From: Pratylenchus scribneri
Taxonomy: Eukaryota > Nematoda > Chromadorea > Rhabditida > Pratylenchidae
Direction of reading: 5' to 3'
Assembly (NCBI GenBank): GCA_030063045.1
Contig: JAQSEB010000111.1
Coordinates: forward strand, 310,001 to 374,000
DNA: 64,000 nt
Shown here: in pieces, positions 33,917-45,312 of the stretch
How positions within the stretch are numbered: the first letter of the stretch is position 1
Layout of the letters: the number at the start of each line of letters is the position of its first letter
The notes under the pieces: generated by a model
Database searches by the model: none
What the model was told of the DNA's origin: nothing
What the model saw: only the letters and a program-made list of their open reading frames with translations
Made by a program: the position numbers and the translations under genes

Positions 33917-35814
33917 ATGAAATTATCATTGGATGAACTAAAAGCAAAAATAAATGAGGGCGAAATTGACACAATTGTTATCGGTAATTAATTAAAATAC
34001 AAAAATAATAAAATTAAATTAAAATTAAGGCTGTATTGATATGTTTGGACAATTAATTGGGAAGCGCGCAACTGGTCGATATTTTTTGGAGAATGCAAAA
34101 AGCAAAATGGGATTAAGCTATTCCCATTTGGCAATGACAGTGGATGGTGGAAATTAAAATAGCATTAATTTTAATTAATTTGAATATTTAATTAAAATAA
34201 TAGGATTACCAAATGACTATGACATTGCCAATTGGGGGACTGGATGGAATAATTGTGCAATTTTGCCAGATTTAAGCACACTTCGAATTATTCCATGGAT
34301 GGAAGGGACAGCATTGGTCATTGCTGATCCAATGGTAAAGATCAGGGATGGGATCGATTACACAAAAAAATCGCAATTTCGTTGAAAATTTTCGAAAATC
34401 ATAATTCGGTGCCAAAATGGCCGTAATTTCGGAACGAAACTAAAGTAATCCAAAATCGATCTCATCCAGTGGTGAAGTGAAGATGTAAATATATTGTCTA
34501 ATATTTTCACGAATTATTCAATCCCTTAAAATATTTTCATAGGATCCAGAAACCAATGAATTGGTTTATTGTTCGCCTCGAGTAATTCTTCGTCAACAAA
34601 TTGAACGTTTGGCCAAAATGGAATTGAAGAGTTTATTTGCATCCGAATTGGAGTTCCATTTGTTCAATGAAAGTCAAGAGAGTGCACGGGAAAAGGGCTG
34701 GAAAGAGTTGAAAACGCCGCAACCACTCCACCAATGGATGAATATTCAGGCCAGTTCCCTGATGGAACCAATGATGAGAAAAATTCGAAACGGATTGGAA
34801 GGGGCCGGTTAGTCGATATTCTTTGAAATTAAATTTTACTTTCACATTTTAAGGCATTTTTTTGGAGGCAACTCACGCAGAATTTGCAGCCAGCCAACAG
34901 GAATTGAATTTTGAACCGGCCGATCCATTGGAAATGGCCGATCGACACATTTTGACCAAACAGGGAATTCACGAAATGACAAATCAATCAAATTGGTCGG
35001 CCACATTTATGGCCAAATATGATACGAATAAACCGGGCAGTTCATGCCATATTCATAGTCAACAGAAATTTTATTTATATTTTTATATTTTAATATTTTA
35101 GTGTCCCTTTTGGATGACAAAACTGGCAAAAATGCATTTTATGATGAAAATAATGAATTTGGAATGTCAAAATTGATGCGAAATTGGATTGGTGGATTAA
35201 TTAAATATGCAAAAGAATACACATATTTCCTTGCCCCATATGTGAATTCATATAAAAGATTGCAGCCAAATACGTAAATTTCTTTATTAAATAAATTAAT
35301 TTTTTATTCATTAGCTTTGCCCCAACAAAATGTTGTTGGGCATTGGACAATCGGACGAGTGCATTTCGATTGTGCAATCAGCGAACATCCGGAATTCATG
35401 TAGAAATTCGTGTGGGCGGCGCCGATTTGAATCCTTATTTGGCTTTTTCGGCCATAATTGCCGCCGGAATTGCTGGAATTGAGGAAGGTAGACCAAATAA
35501 ATAAATAATCCAATTTAATTTGAATAATCATTTCCGAATAGAACTTGAAATTGGTCCACCGGAAATGGGCAATATTTACAGTAAAAGCGAATTGCCCGAT
35601 TTTCCACATTCATTGAAGGATGCCATCCAAATAATGGAGGAATCAAAAATGCTCCCAAAAGCATTTGGCAAGTTTATTTATTTTTATTTTTTAAATATTT
35701 TTATTAGGTCAAAAGACATTTTCACATTATTTGACTGCTGCACGAAATGAACAATCGGAATTTGAAAAACAAGTTACGGATTGGGAATTGAGAAGGGCAT
35801 TCGATCGATGTTGA
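33917..35814 (+). CDS. Glutamine synthetase, type I (bacterial-type) family (453 aa)
   Basis: Nine exons: 33917-33983, 34030-34146, 34204-34334, 34543-34807, 34854-35057, 35102-35273, 35315-35487, 35542-35667 and 35708-35814. All are in phase, and the last intron is GC-AG. Enzymes of this family ligate ammonia or an amine to glutamate with ATP. Beta-grasp part: GCIDMFGQLIGKR. Metal-site region: ASELEFHLF, ATHAEFAASQQELNF. Catalytic domain: NKPGSSCHIH, FLAPYVNSYKRLQPNTFAPT, WALDNRTSAFR and EIRVGGADLNPYLAFSAI. The sequence fits GSI or gamma-glutamyl-polyamine synthetase types, not the eukaryotic GSII of animals. GSI-type genes have been discussed as horizontally acquired in plant-parasitic nematodes. 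Substrate (ammonia versus polyamine) is undecided. No signal peptide, so probably cytosolic. Confidence 0.9.
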
Positions 35815-36526
35815 AAAAGTTGTATGGGAAAAAACAAAATAATAAATAATATTGAAAAGATGTTTATGCACAATTTGATGAAAAATTTACATTTAAAAAT
35901 AGATTAATATTAATCCAATTTTAATAAATGAATAAATAATATTTTGAATTAAAGAAAAATTAATTAAAATTAATCGACTTATTATTGGATGATACCTATA
36001 CCTACTATGTTGATTTACAATATTCGTTGAGTTAATCCAACTTAAAACAAACTTAAATTTTATATTCCCTAATTTTTTCATTTTTCCAACTAATTTATTT
36101 TTATTTTAGCCTGACTAAATTTGTATTTCATCGATTTGATTCATATTTATTTGCATTTACTAAATATCTTTAATTTTAAATTAAAATATTTAAATGTTAT
36201 CAATATAAATAAGATAAATTAATTAAAAATTGCATTGTTGTTGTTGGATTGGAACGGTCATTTTATGATTGAAAATAAAAAGAATCAGCCATGAATTGGG
36301 ATTGAGAATATCCGCAAAACCGGATCGGGCATTGTAAATCGCCAAAAGTGACCCTTCTTCAACCATAATTTTATGCATTTTTCCCTTTTGCCATTGAAAA
36401 TAAAAATATCTATCCAGCTTCCTTTAATTTTTTTAAAGATAAGTTTGTATATTTTATAGTAAATAATTTTTTAAAATAAAAGAATTTACTTTCAAAAATA
36501 TTTAATTTATGGTTTAATTTAAAAAT
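35815..36526. other. Intergenic region
   Basis: AATAAA signals follow the GSI stop. The rest is AT-rich upstream sequence of the next gene. No other feature. Confidence 0.45.
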
Positions 36527-37331
36527 ATGATGGCAATTGAATGCCCTCTTAAAATTATAAAATTGTTCACATTTTTGTTCCTATTTGCCTCTCCCATCCA
36601 TTCATGCCGTACTGCTTGCCGTCGTGGAGCTTCTGTTGGAATTGGCGGTCAACCGGGCCAACCGGGTGATCCCGCAACTTCATCCACAACAATTTCCACT
36701 CCAACGACTACATCAACTACAACAACCACAACAACAACCACCACAACGACAACAACAAGTAAAATCTAATTGAGCCATTTCATGACCCTAAAATTGAGTA
36801 ATGAATTTACTATAAAATTTCAGTTTGCCAACAAGGCCAACCCGCTGGCACTGCTCCACTCATTTTCGATGCCCAGCAAGGTGGAATTGCAAATCCAACC
36901 AGGCCATTGCTTGTTTGTCCATGTTCTGGTGCATTCAACATTCAATATTTGCCCCGAGGCAATGCCGCCTTTGATGTCCAAGCCAATGCCCAATGCGCAA
37001 ATCTTTGCGTTTGTGACACCGCAAATGTGTGCTATGTTCCAATAAATGTGGCAAATGGGAATATTTTGGTCAGATTCACCACAAATTGCAATGTGAATCG
37101 TAAGTCCTAATTCCATTTTCACCTATTTATTTTGAATTATTCTCTCCATTAGCCTGCGTCGAATCGGCAGCCGTAATTGGCACCAGCCCAATGACCACTG
37201 GATGTTTGGCATTCCAAGGGACGATGACATGTGGCCAAAATATTGGCTCTACTTTCAATGCCATTTTTGTCTCCTGCACTGGATGCCCAACTTTGGCCGA
37301 ATTAACCTGTGGAGGAACTGGCACTGGCTAA
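36527..37331 (+). CDS. Secreted Thr-linker, cysteine-rich protein (228 aa)
   Basis: Three exons, 36527-36758, 36824-37099 and 37153-37331, are in phase. A signal peptide (IIKLFTFLFLFASPIHS) is followed by CRTAC, a collagen-like GQPGQPGDP and a poly-Thr linker that is probably O-glycosylated. The C-terminal part of about 150 residues has about 14 cysteines (LLVCPCSGAFNIQ, CANLCVCDTANVCYV, MTCGQNIGSTFN, FVSCTGCPTLAEL). Layout parallels the C6 gene at 31787, but the Cys pattern is different and I do not recognise the domain. Confidence 0.65.
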
Positions 37332-37711
37332 AACAAAAATTAATGAAAAATCGATTTTTCGGAATAATTTCATTCTATTTAATTTAATTAATACAAGTAA
37401 AAATTATTAAATGAATTATTTTGATTTCTTAATTTTTCCATTTTTCCTTCATATGTATTTCAAAATTTGAAAGACCAAAAATCTTTTATTAGACGTAAAA
37501 CGTAAAAAGGGAAAATGGGGCGATGGGAGGGAGAAGAGACGAAAATGTAAACAAAAACAATAATAAAAAGAAAGCCAAAAATCAACATTTGTTCCCATTT
37601 CCAATTCATTTGGTCTTTTTTCACCAATCCCAAATATTAAAGCATATTATTTTTAATCATATTAAAATTGTTGATTTAAAATTTGCCATAAGCTTTAAAT
37701 TTCCCTTAAAA
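37332..37711. other. Short intergenic region, possible 5' extension of the next gene
   Basis: The frame of the PSD first exon stays open upstream to an ATG at 37523, so a longer N-terminus with a hydrophobic/basic leader cannot be excluded. Confidence 0.35.
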
Positions 37712-38873
37712 ATGTTTGAATTTTGTAAAAAATTCCTTCGAAAGCAAACAATAACAAAGGTAATTTTTCGGTATTAATTTTATTCTTCAATTCCAGTTTC
37801 CCATCTTACAATTCCTTCTTTTTATTAATGCCCTTTATGAACGATGGATTGGATGGTGGACTAAATTGTCGATTCCGTATTTTTTGCGGGGAATTGTGAT
37901 TGGAATATATTCCTGGTGGAATAAGGCCAAAATGGAAGAGGCAATTGAACCAAATTTTTATGCATATTCTTCATTGTCTGAATGGTTTGGAAGAGCATTA
38001 AAGCCACAATTGCGTCCAATTAGCGATGCGGATTTGGTGAATTTAATTAATTTGAATTTAATATTTTATCATTTTTGTCCCAAATTTCACCCGTTGATGG
38101 CCAAATAATGCAATTGGGCCAAGTTCGTGATAATAAAATCAATGAAGTAAAAGGCTACGATTATGATGTTCGCGACTTTCTTGGCCCCGTGAAATTTAAA
38201 ACGAACGTAATGGCAAAAATATTTCTTTCTAAATTAATATTTTCCTCTGGCAGCCGGATATGCGTATTTATTTATGCGTAATCAGTTTATGGCCAGGCAA
38301 TTACCATGGATTCCATTCGCCAACAAATTTGAAAGTTAAAGAAATTGTGAATATTCCGGGTTGGCGAAATTTGATTTTTGAGCAATTCCAAATGAATATT
38401 TGTACAGGTTTTGAAATGACAGTGAAGCCCACAATTCTTCGTTGGTTCCCTTATATTATGGAGGAGGATGAAAGGGTCGTGCTGAGTGGCCAATGGAAAT
38501 ATGGATATTTTTCGATGACCCCGGTGGCCGCAATGATGGTTGGCGATATTGTGATAAATACGGTTGTGATGAATTGATGAGTAAGGAATGAATTCATTTT
38601 TTTTGAAGGATCCAGTGGATGAAGTTGCCGAAATATTCACAACGGAACATCGAAAATGCGATCCACCAATTGAATATAAAAATGGCCAAAAAATTGGCGA
38701 ATTCCGTTTTGGTTCAACAATGGTTTTGGTAATTTATTTAAATTCAATTTTAATATTCAAATTTTATATTAAAGATTTTTGAAGCGCCAAAAAATTTTGA
38801 ATTTTGTTTATTGCCAGGAGAAATGGTCAAATATGGGCAGCAATTGATGATGGAAATGGACGAGGAGAAATAA
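37712..38873 (+). CDS. psd-1: Phosphatidylserine decarboxylase proenzyme (about 311 aa)
   Basis: Exons are 37712-37759, 37797-38036, about 38087-38206, 38254-38562, 38609-38728 and 38775-38873. The enzyme makes phosphatidylethanolamine from phosphatidylserine in the mitochondrial inner membrane. It is a pyruvoyl enzyme that self-cleaves at a [L]GST motif, seen here as FRFGSTMVL about 40 residues from the end. Other family blocks are LVSPVDGQIMQLGQV, KGYDYDVRDFLG, GNYHGFHSPTNLKV, YFSMTPVAAMMVGDI and LIFEAP. A hydrophobic N-terminus fits a mitochondrial anchor. The intron between 38037 and about 38086 starts with GTGAAT but has no AG before the conserved SPVDG block, so the splice site is abnormal. 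An alternative ATG lies at 37523. Confidence 0.85.
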
Positions 38874-40040
38874 AAAATAAGAATGAAATATGCAAATTGA
38901 AGGGAAAAATTTAAAATTATTCTATGATCAATTTCTTTACTTTTTTATTATATTGCATTTAATAGCTTTAATTAATTCTTTTCTCAGTTAAAAGAAATTT
39001 ACCTAATCATTTAAATTTATGTTAGTTCAAACATCATTGAATTTGCAAAAAAAAACTTGAACTATGAAGCATATAATTGATTTGATCAAAATTTTTGTTG
39101 GCAAGTAAGTTAAGTATACCTATATGAAATTTTGCGAATCAATTTATAATAAGTTTTATGTCTGTTTATTTGTATGAATTGAATTTAAAAAGAATTTGTA
39201 GATCTATGAAAATTGCAAAATTCTAAATTATTATTTTCCATTCGAAAGGGATTTGAATTTAATTAATTTTTACGAAAAATTTTATTAGACTTGACTCATT
39301 TTTTTCTTAATTTAATTTTGTAATAAATGCACAAATTACCGCTCACAATTTATATTAATTTAAATGTTTGCTTTAAATTTTCCCATTTCCAACTATTTTC
39401 CAGACTATATAGATATAGTATACATATTTGGATATTAAAGATTTTTTACCTTCATCATTCTATTTCTATCCAGCCGCGATGTGGCAAAAATATTAATATT
39501 TTTCATTGTTAATTAAAAAGCATTGCTTGTATTTAGTCAAAGTAAATAATTTTTCTTAAATATTTTGTAAATTTGCACTTTGCTAATAACGAAGAAAAGA
39601 AGTGCCAAACATATGATGAAATTCCGGAAAATTTTTAATGAGTATTAAAGAACGCAAAAAAGTTGAAAAAATCATAAAATTTAAAAAGGAATTTTTCAAA
39701 TTGTTCAAACGGAATTATTACGTAAGAAATGTTTGATGGGAAAACCACCCATAAAATTTGCGTGTTTATTTCCTTGTTTTAATTTCCTTCTTAAAAGGCT
39801 CACAAAGTTCAATTGGTTTATAAAGAAATTCATTTCGAGGTTGACAATCATTTGCACGCATTACCAAAAAGGTAAAGGAACTTAAATTATAAATTTTTTA
39901 ATTTTTATTATTCGTTCATTAGCACACTTAAACTAAAAAAAATTAATAATTGATTTCAGATCAGCAATTTTATAAATTCACTAGATTATAAGAAAAGATT
40001 TTGTTTAAAATAACATCAACTGAAAATTTGCCTTAAAGAA
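38874..40040. other. Gene-free region of about 1.2 kb
   Basis: AT-rich spacer between psd-1 and the GPCR gene. Nothing beyond short chance frames. Confidence 0.45.
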
Positions 40041-41129
40041 ATGGCAGAACTTAAATATGATTGGGTCATTCGATTATTTTTCCACATTTTATTAATCTCC
40101 ATCTTTTTCTTCATTTTCTTACATCCACTTTGGAAATTATCGAAAACGAGACTGGCAATGATCATCGTCTTCAGCAGGGTATTTACTAAAATTAAATCCC
40201 ATTATTCTTATTATAATTATAAAATATTTAGGCCATCGGAAGCCTGCTTCAAATGTTTTCACAAATGCCAGGCTACCTTATGGCCTATATTTTATTCATA
40301 TATTATCCCCCAATTGTTGTCTATTTGAGCAATGCGAGTATAATGTTTGGCAATATTCTTTTGGCAACGCATATTTTGGCATTGGCAGTGAACCGAGCGC
40401 ATTCCATTATTTTTCCATTCCATTATAATTGGTTTTCTACAAAGGAAAGGTAAATAGAATATAATTTTTTTTAGTTAATAAAATTATAAATTTGATTGAT
40501 TGAAGCAATTTTTACATAATTTGCGCTTTTCTTTGGCTTTTTTCATTGATTGCTGCCTCAGTGGATCAAATTGTCAAAATAGTGATACCAGGAAATATTT
40601 CGCTATTCTCAATCATTCACAAAATTTGCATGGGTTTTGGAGCATTTTGTTATCTGGCACTAACTTGTAAATTGATCTGGTTAAAATGTAAATCATCTAC
40701 CGAAAATAACAAAAATATTGTATTTTTTTGAATTCAGATAAGAAAAATCCAACAATGTCAAGTGGCGCTTCTACCGAAAAGGATCAATTCCGAATTTTGA
40801 TTGTCTGCTTTTCTTGTCTTTTCATGTCATCTTTTCGCTATCTCATCTATGAACCAATAGCTACTAATACAAGTAAAAATTTGTCGGAAATTCCTAGAAT
40901 TATTATGACGTGGATATCGTTCTTTACCGCTTTATTGTCCGTTTGCACTGAGGAAATTTGCTTACTTTTTTTGGTCCATGACTTCCGCAAAGATGTTAAA
41001 AAGCAATTAAGAAGAATATTTTGTTTTTTCAAAAAATCATCATCCACGAATAATGTTAATTCCATTACGACAGTTTCATCAATCAAAAAGACTCGAGCTC
41101 AAATCAACAATTGGACTCAAAAGAACTAA
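40041..41129 (+). CDS. Srx-like seven-transmembrane chemoreceptor (309 aa)
   Basis: Four exons, 40041-40178, 40232-40449, 40506-40687 and 40738-41129, are in phase. Six to seven hydrophobic segments are visible. The segment after TM3 reads LALAVNRAHSIIFPFHYNWFS, which fits the nematode Srx pattern of NR-x4-FP-x2-Y-x3-FS. TM7 (ISFFTALLSVCTEEICLLFL) is followed by a basic Ser/Thr-rich cytosolic tail. These receptors detect chemicals in sensory cilia and couple to G-alpha proteins. Ligand unknown. A short intact member is typical in length. Confidence 0.75.
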
Positions 41130-42358
41130 AAAAGAGGATATAAACCCAAATCTCTAATTGCAATTCAATTTATATTTACTAACTTTTTTTCAAGTTCATC
41201 GCTGTTTCTATCATTTTACAAATAATATTTTTCCAATTTCATCATTTTGGCTAAATTTTCTCACATTTTTTCCAAAAATTTCCTCTGTAATTTTTGTTTG
41301 ATTATCTACCCTGTATTATTTTTTACCCCGTATATTGCGCCGAATATTTTAAATTGACGATTTCCGGAAATCGACAAGGAATTTGATTGACGAATTTTGG
41401 AAGTCTCGACTTCTAGTCATCATCGTACAGACTCGAGAGTAGGCTCATTCGATTCGGTAGATTTTATTTATAGGATTTCATTTTCAAACCGGCTTGAGTT
41501 GTTTTACTTCTGGATTTGCGAGATTCCCATGCTCCGAGCCCTAAACCTAACCCTAACCTTAGCCCTTAAACTGGTCTGAACTATAAATAAAACCGAATAG
41601 GCCGAATCGAATGAGCCCACTCTCAAGTCTTACGATGCCTAGAAGCCAAGAAGCAAAGATTTCATTATAAAATTTTGATTATAATTTTATATATATTTCA
41701 GCCAGTCAATTAATTCCCCTCTTTTTGAGTAATTTGGTCCTAGTTCCCAAATAAGCAGATTAGAACACAAAAGTTTGGCTGCTGCTGGTGGAAGGGAAAT
41801 GTTTATGAAATTGTAGACTACTACATATATATGAAGATTGGGCCCATCTGGGATATGGGGGGGGGGGGGGGGGGGAGGGAGGGTGATTTGATGAATAAAA
41901 ATAAGTCAGTAGTATTGAGCAATAGAGAATTAGGCAAAATGCTATATCACAAATCACTTTGGATTCAAATTCAGTACCTTTTATGGCCACACACTTTCGC
42001 GCATTTCCCTCCATATTTGTGGCCTGCTGATCAATAAAACAATATGCCTGAGAAAACAACCTATTTTTCTGACATAAACTTAAGAAATAAAAATAACGGA
42101 TGCGAATTCTTTAGGAATGCCATTAATTCGATAGAAAAGAAATAAAATGCAACCACAATTATTTTTTCAATATTATTCATGCATAAATTTATCATTTTTA
42201 ATGTATAAAAGGTGATGTACTAATTGGCAAAAAATAATTAATTTGATCATTCAATTTTATATGAAAAAATAATAATTGGAAAATTAGCATTTAATAGAGA
42301 AAATAAATCCTAATTTTATCAAAATTGAATTTGAATTATTTATTGCCTCCCTCCATCA
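41130..42358. other. Gene-free region with an inverted-repeat element and a poly-G tract
   Basis: Contains the element at 41404-41648 and a G-rich run at about 41859-41881. Open frames here do not look coding. Confidence 0.45.
41404..41648. mobile_element. Inverted-repeat (MITE-like) element, about 245 bp
   Basis: CTTCTAGTCATCATCG...CTCGAGAGTAGGCTCATTCG at the left matches the reverse complement of the right end (CCGAATCGAATGAGCCCACT...CTAGAAG) over about 45 bases. The interior holds CCTAAACCTAACCCTAACC-like sequence. No coding capacity. Confidence 0.7.
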
Positions 42359-43159
42359 TCATTCAAATGAATTGTCTATGACTGCTCCTTCACTGGCATT
42401 GCTCACTTGTGCCGCATACTAAAAAATAAAATAGGAAAATGAATCAAGCAATAAAAATATTATTTTGGTGTACCTTTGCCAAAATGCCCCGACCATATTT
42501 GAGTGCGGGCTTTTTCCATGCCGCCAATCTTGCAAGTATTTCCTTTTGTGGCACTTCCAAATTGAGCATTTGCTGCTGGTCTGCATTAATCGTGATTGGA
42601 TCTTCGTCGTGCACAATGGCCAATGGCCTAACTTCTTGAGTGCATTCTAAATCACAATCGACCATATAACTGCCAGCATCACACTTCTCACAATCGCAGC
42701 AACTCCTGAATATGGGAAAATGAATATGATACAATTTTTAATGCAATTTTCTATAAAATTGAATTTAATTTTTTAAAATTATTTATCGTTTTTTTGTCTG
42801 TTAAAATATGTCTAATTTTTAATATTTTTTTACTATTCATTTTTCAATAGAACGATTACAACTTGAAATTCATGAAAATAGAGTAAAGATTAGAAAAATG
42901 ACTAAAAAATTTATTTCTAATTAATAAAATGAGTTTAGAAATCGTTGACACACTCATTCCCATATTGCAAAAATAATATGATGATTGAAAAATTTTGTCC
43001 CATTTAAGATAAATTTTTTTAATATTTAAAATTATACAAATCAAAATATTACGCTTGGGCGATGGCAAGAATCGGAAATCCAATTTGGCAAGCAAAAGTC
43101 AACACAAAGGCCATGTAGAGGAAGACGGTCAAAATGATTGAGCAAAATTTAGTCGACAT
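42359..43159 (-). CDS. Secreted protein with N-terminal cysteine cluster (132 aa)
   Basis: Three exons, 43159-43053, 42705-42474 and 42418-42359, are in phase. The N-terminus is hydrophobic (FCSIILTVFLYMAFVLTFA) and acts as signal peptide. ASCCDCEKCDAGSYMVDC then gives six of the cysteines within 25 residues, with one more in LECTQE. The remainder is Cys-free and acidic/helical (VPQKEILARLAAWKKPALKY). The CC-x-C-x2-C layout could form a metal- or disulfide-stabilised knot. Family not recognised. Intron 1 is 347 nt. Confidence 0.6.
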
Positions 43160-43893
43160 TTTTGATTGATGATTTTTGATGGCAATGAATGGAAATGAAT
43201 AATTAATGAATTTATGGGATGAAGCTGGATTGATCCCATTCCATAGATGGAGGGCCTTTTAAAGGCAGTTCCGCGACAGTGCATTTGATGATCAGGGCAT
43301 CATAAAATTGGTGTAAAAATTTCCGCAATTTGTGATAAAAACAATGCACTTTGTTTTTTATTTGGTCAATTTTCTCCAGTGAATAATTTTGATCTTCTGC
43401 CCAAATTACGACTGCACTTTCAGGACATTTTTTTTAAAATAATTTTTACTCATCAAAAAATTTATTTATGTTTTTGTTCTATCTTAAAAAGTGCAGGATT
43501 GATAAAGAGAAAACTGCAATTAAATAAAATTTTCTAAATTTTCTCTGTTCATTATTAATTATGAATATTGGAAATGGTTCAAAAATAAAATTTTGTGATA
43601 AAAAACATTTTTGGTAATTGAAAATTTTAAAAAATAATTTAATTTTGAACAATTATTCATTTTTGGGAATAGAAATTTTATTATAAATAAATAATATAAA
43701 AATGTGTTTTATTTTGTTGAATTAATATTTATAAATAAAGCATGAAAAATTAATCCAGTGATAGATTCGCAATCTTTTCCTTTAACTTCTTTACACTTTA
43801 TGCTTGAAATATCATCCATGAAATATTTTCTATTACAAATTTGTTCAAATAATTCAATCTTCTAAAATTTTGAATATTTTAAGACAAATTAAA
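43160..43893. other. Intergenic region
   Basis: Spacer between two minus-strand genes. A GGCCTTTTAAAGGC palindrome at about 43253-43266 lies 100 bases upstream of the ATG at 43159. No other feature. Confidence 0.4.
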
Positions 43894-44657
43894 TCAGAAA
43901 AATTTGCAAATTCTTTTCAGCGCCTTCTGATGCATTTGTTCGGATGTAAAACGCAATTGGCCATAAGTGGAATCAAGATGGACGATTGTTAAAACCAAAA
44001 TTGCCATTCCAATCAGTGTTATTGTAGCCATAAATAATGTACTTTGCCAAATGCCAGTTAGGCCCAAAAAACGCATTAAAGTTGGCAAAATTGGAATATA
44101 ATCTAAAAATTTAAACTACAAAAAATTAATAAAATGTCAATCCAACCGATAAGATAATCCCATCCTCCAAGTCCTTCAGGTGGAATTGTTCCAAGCAAAT
44201 AATCGGATAAATATAAAATTATATTGGCCCCAGCCAATGCAAGAAGAAGTGTTAAAAGGACCAAAAAAGTGGAAAGGAAAAATTGAAGTGGAAGAAGTTG
44301 GCCCGGATCCTTTTTGAAGATGGCTCGAATGGCAACTAAATTAAGTAATAAAATTAATAAAAATTATAAATAATTGATTATACTGGCTGATGGGACACAA
44401 AAAATGATGAAAAGAATTGGCTTCATCCAAATGAGGGCATTGGAGGGGATTAGCACAATTGCGACGATCAAAATTACAAAAATGGCAAGCAACAATGTGA
44501 TCAACAAACTGCGACGATATGAATTGAAATGATCAATGAGAACGGAGGATTCAGTGGCCGGCACTGAATTTGTTGTTGGTTTTGGATGAACATTGACCGA
44601 AGTGAACATTAATTGTTGAGGTGGCGGTTTATGGCCTCTTTGTGGTGGTTTTGGCAT
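43894..44657 (-). CDS. Four-transmembrane protein of unknown family (223 aa)
   Basis: Three exons, 44657-44384, 44335-44147 and 44102-43894, are in phase. A Pro-rich cytosolic N-terminus (PKPPQRGHKPPPQQLMF) is followed by four hydrophobic segments: LLITLLLAIFVILIVAIVL, MKPILFIIFCVPSASI, FFLSTFLVLLTLLLALAGA, and MATITLIGMAILVLTIV. The tail is basic. The layout is tetraspan-like but lacks the tetraspanin CCG motif. No signal peptide. I cannot name it. Confidence 0.6.
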
Positions 44658-45312
44658 TTTCTTAATAATTTTAATAAAATGAGAAATAGTTTTGTTAAAT
44701 CGATTGGGAATTTAACTGATTTCAGTCTTCAAGTTTATTTTTTTTATTGCCCCAAAAAAGAAATGAAAAATCCCCTTGAAAATATTACAACGTAAAACAC
44801 TCGCCAAGTTCATTTTCGACTGTTCCTCTGTGATTGATAAAGTAAAGAATGAACAATTTTTGGACGGTTAAATTTTGGTCATATGCGTCGAATAAAATAT
44901 TCCAAATTATAAAATTAAAAGTTGAAAAATTAATCAACAAAATAATATTTTAAAAAAATAAATTAAATTCAAAAATAAAATTTAATTAAATTATAATAAT
45001 ATTGAAAATTTGATACAACCAATTTACTATTTTTTTTCATTTTTCTTCCTCTTTTTTCTATTTGTTTGTTTTCTTTTTTAAATTTGTCCAATTATTCTCG
45101 TATTTTGTATTTTCCCACCATTTCGTTTCGTTCGGTCTTTCATTTGTTGGCCACCTCTTTCCCAAAATAACTCACAATTAAATATAATCAAAACAAGTTC
45201 TTTCTTTTATCCAATTTCACAATTTTTTCTTTACTTCACGTTTATTCCTTTTTTTCTTAAAATATAAAATTAAGGTTAAAATTCCAAAAAATTTTTACAT
45301 ATTATTTCGGAA
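44658..45312. other. Divergent intergenic region
   Basis: AT-rich spacer that must hold the promoters of the four-TM gene and the P450 gene. No strong motif seen. Confidence 0.45.

Noticed and set aside
41540..41575. Telomere-like CCTAACCCTAACC run
   Set aside because: Too short and imperfect. It lies inside a foldback element.
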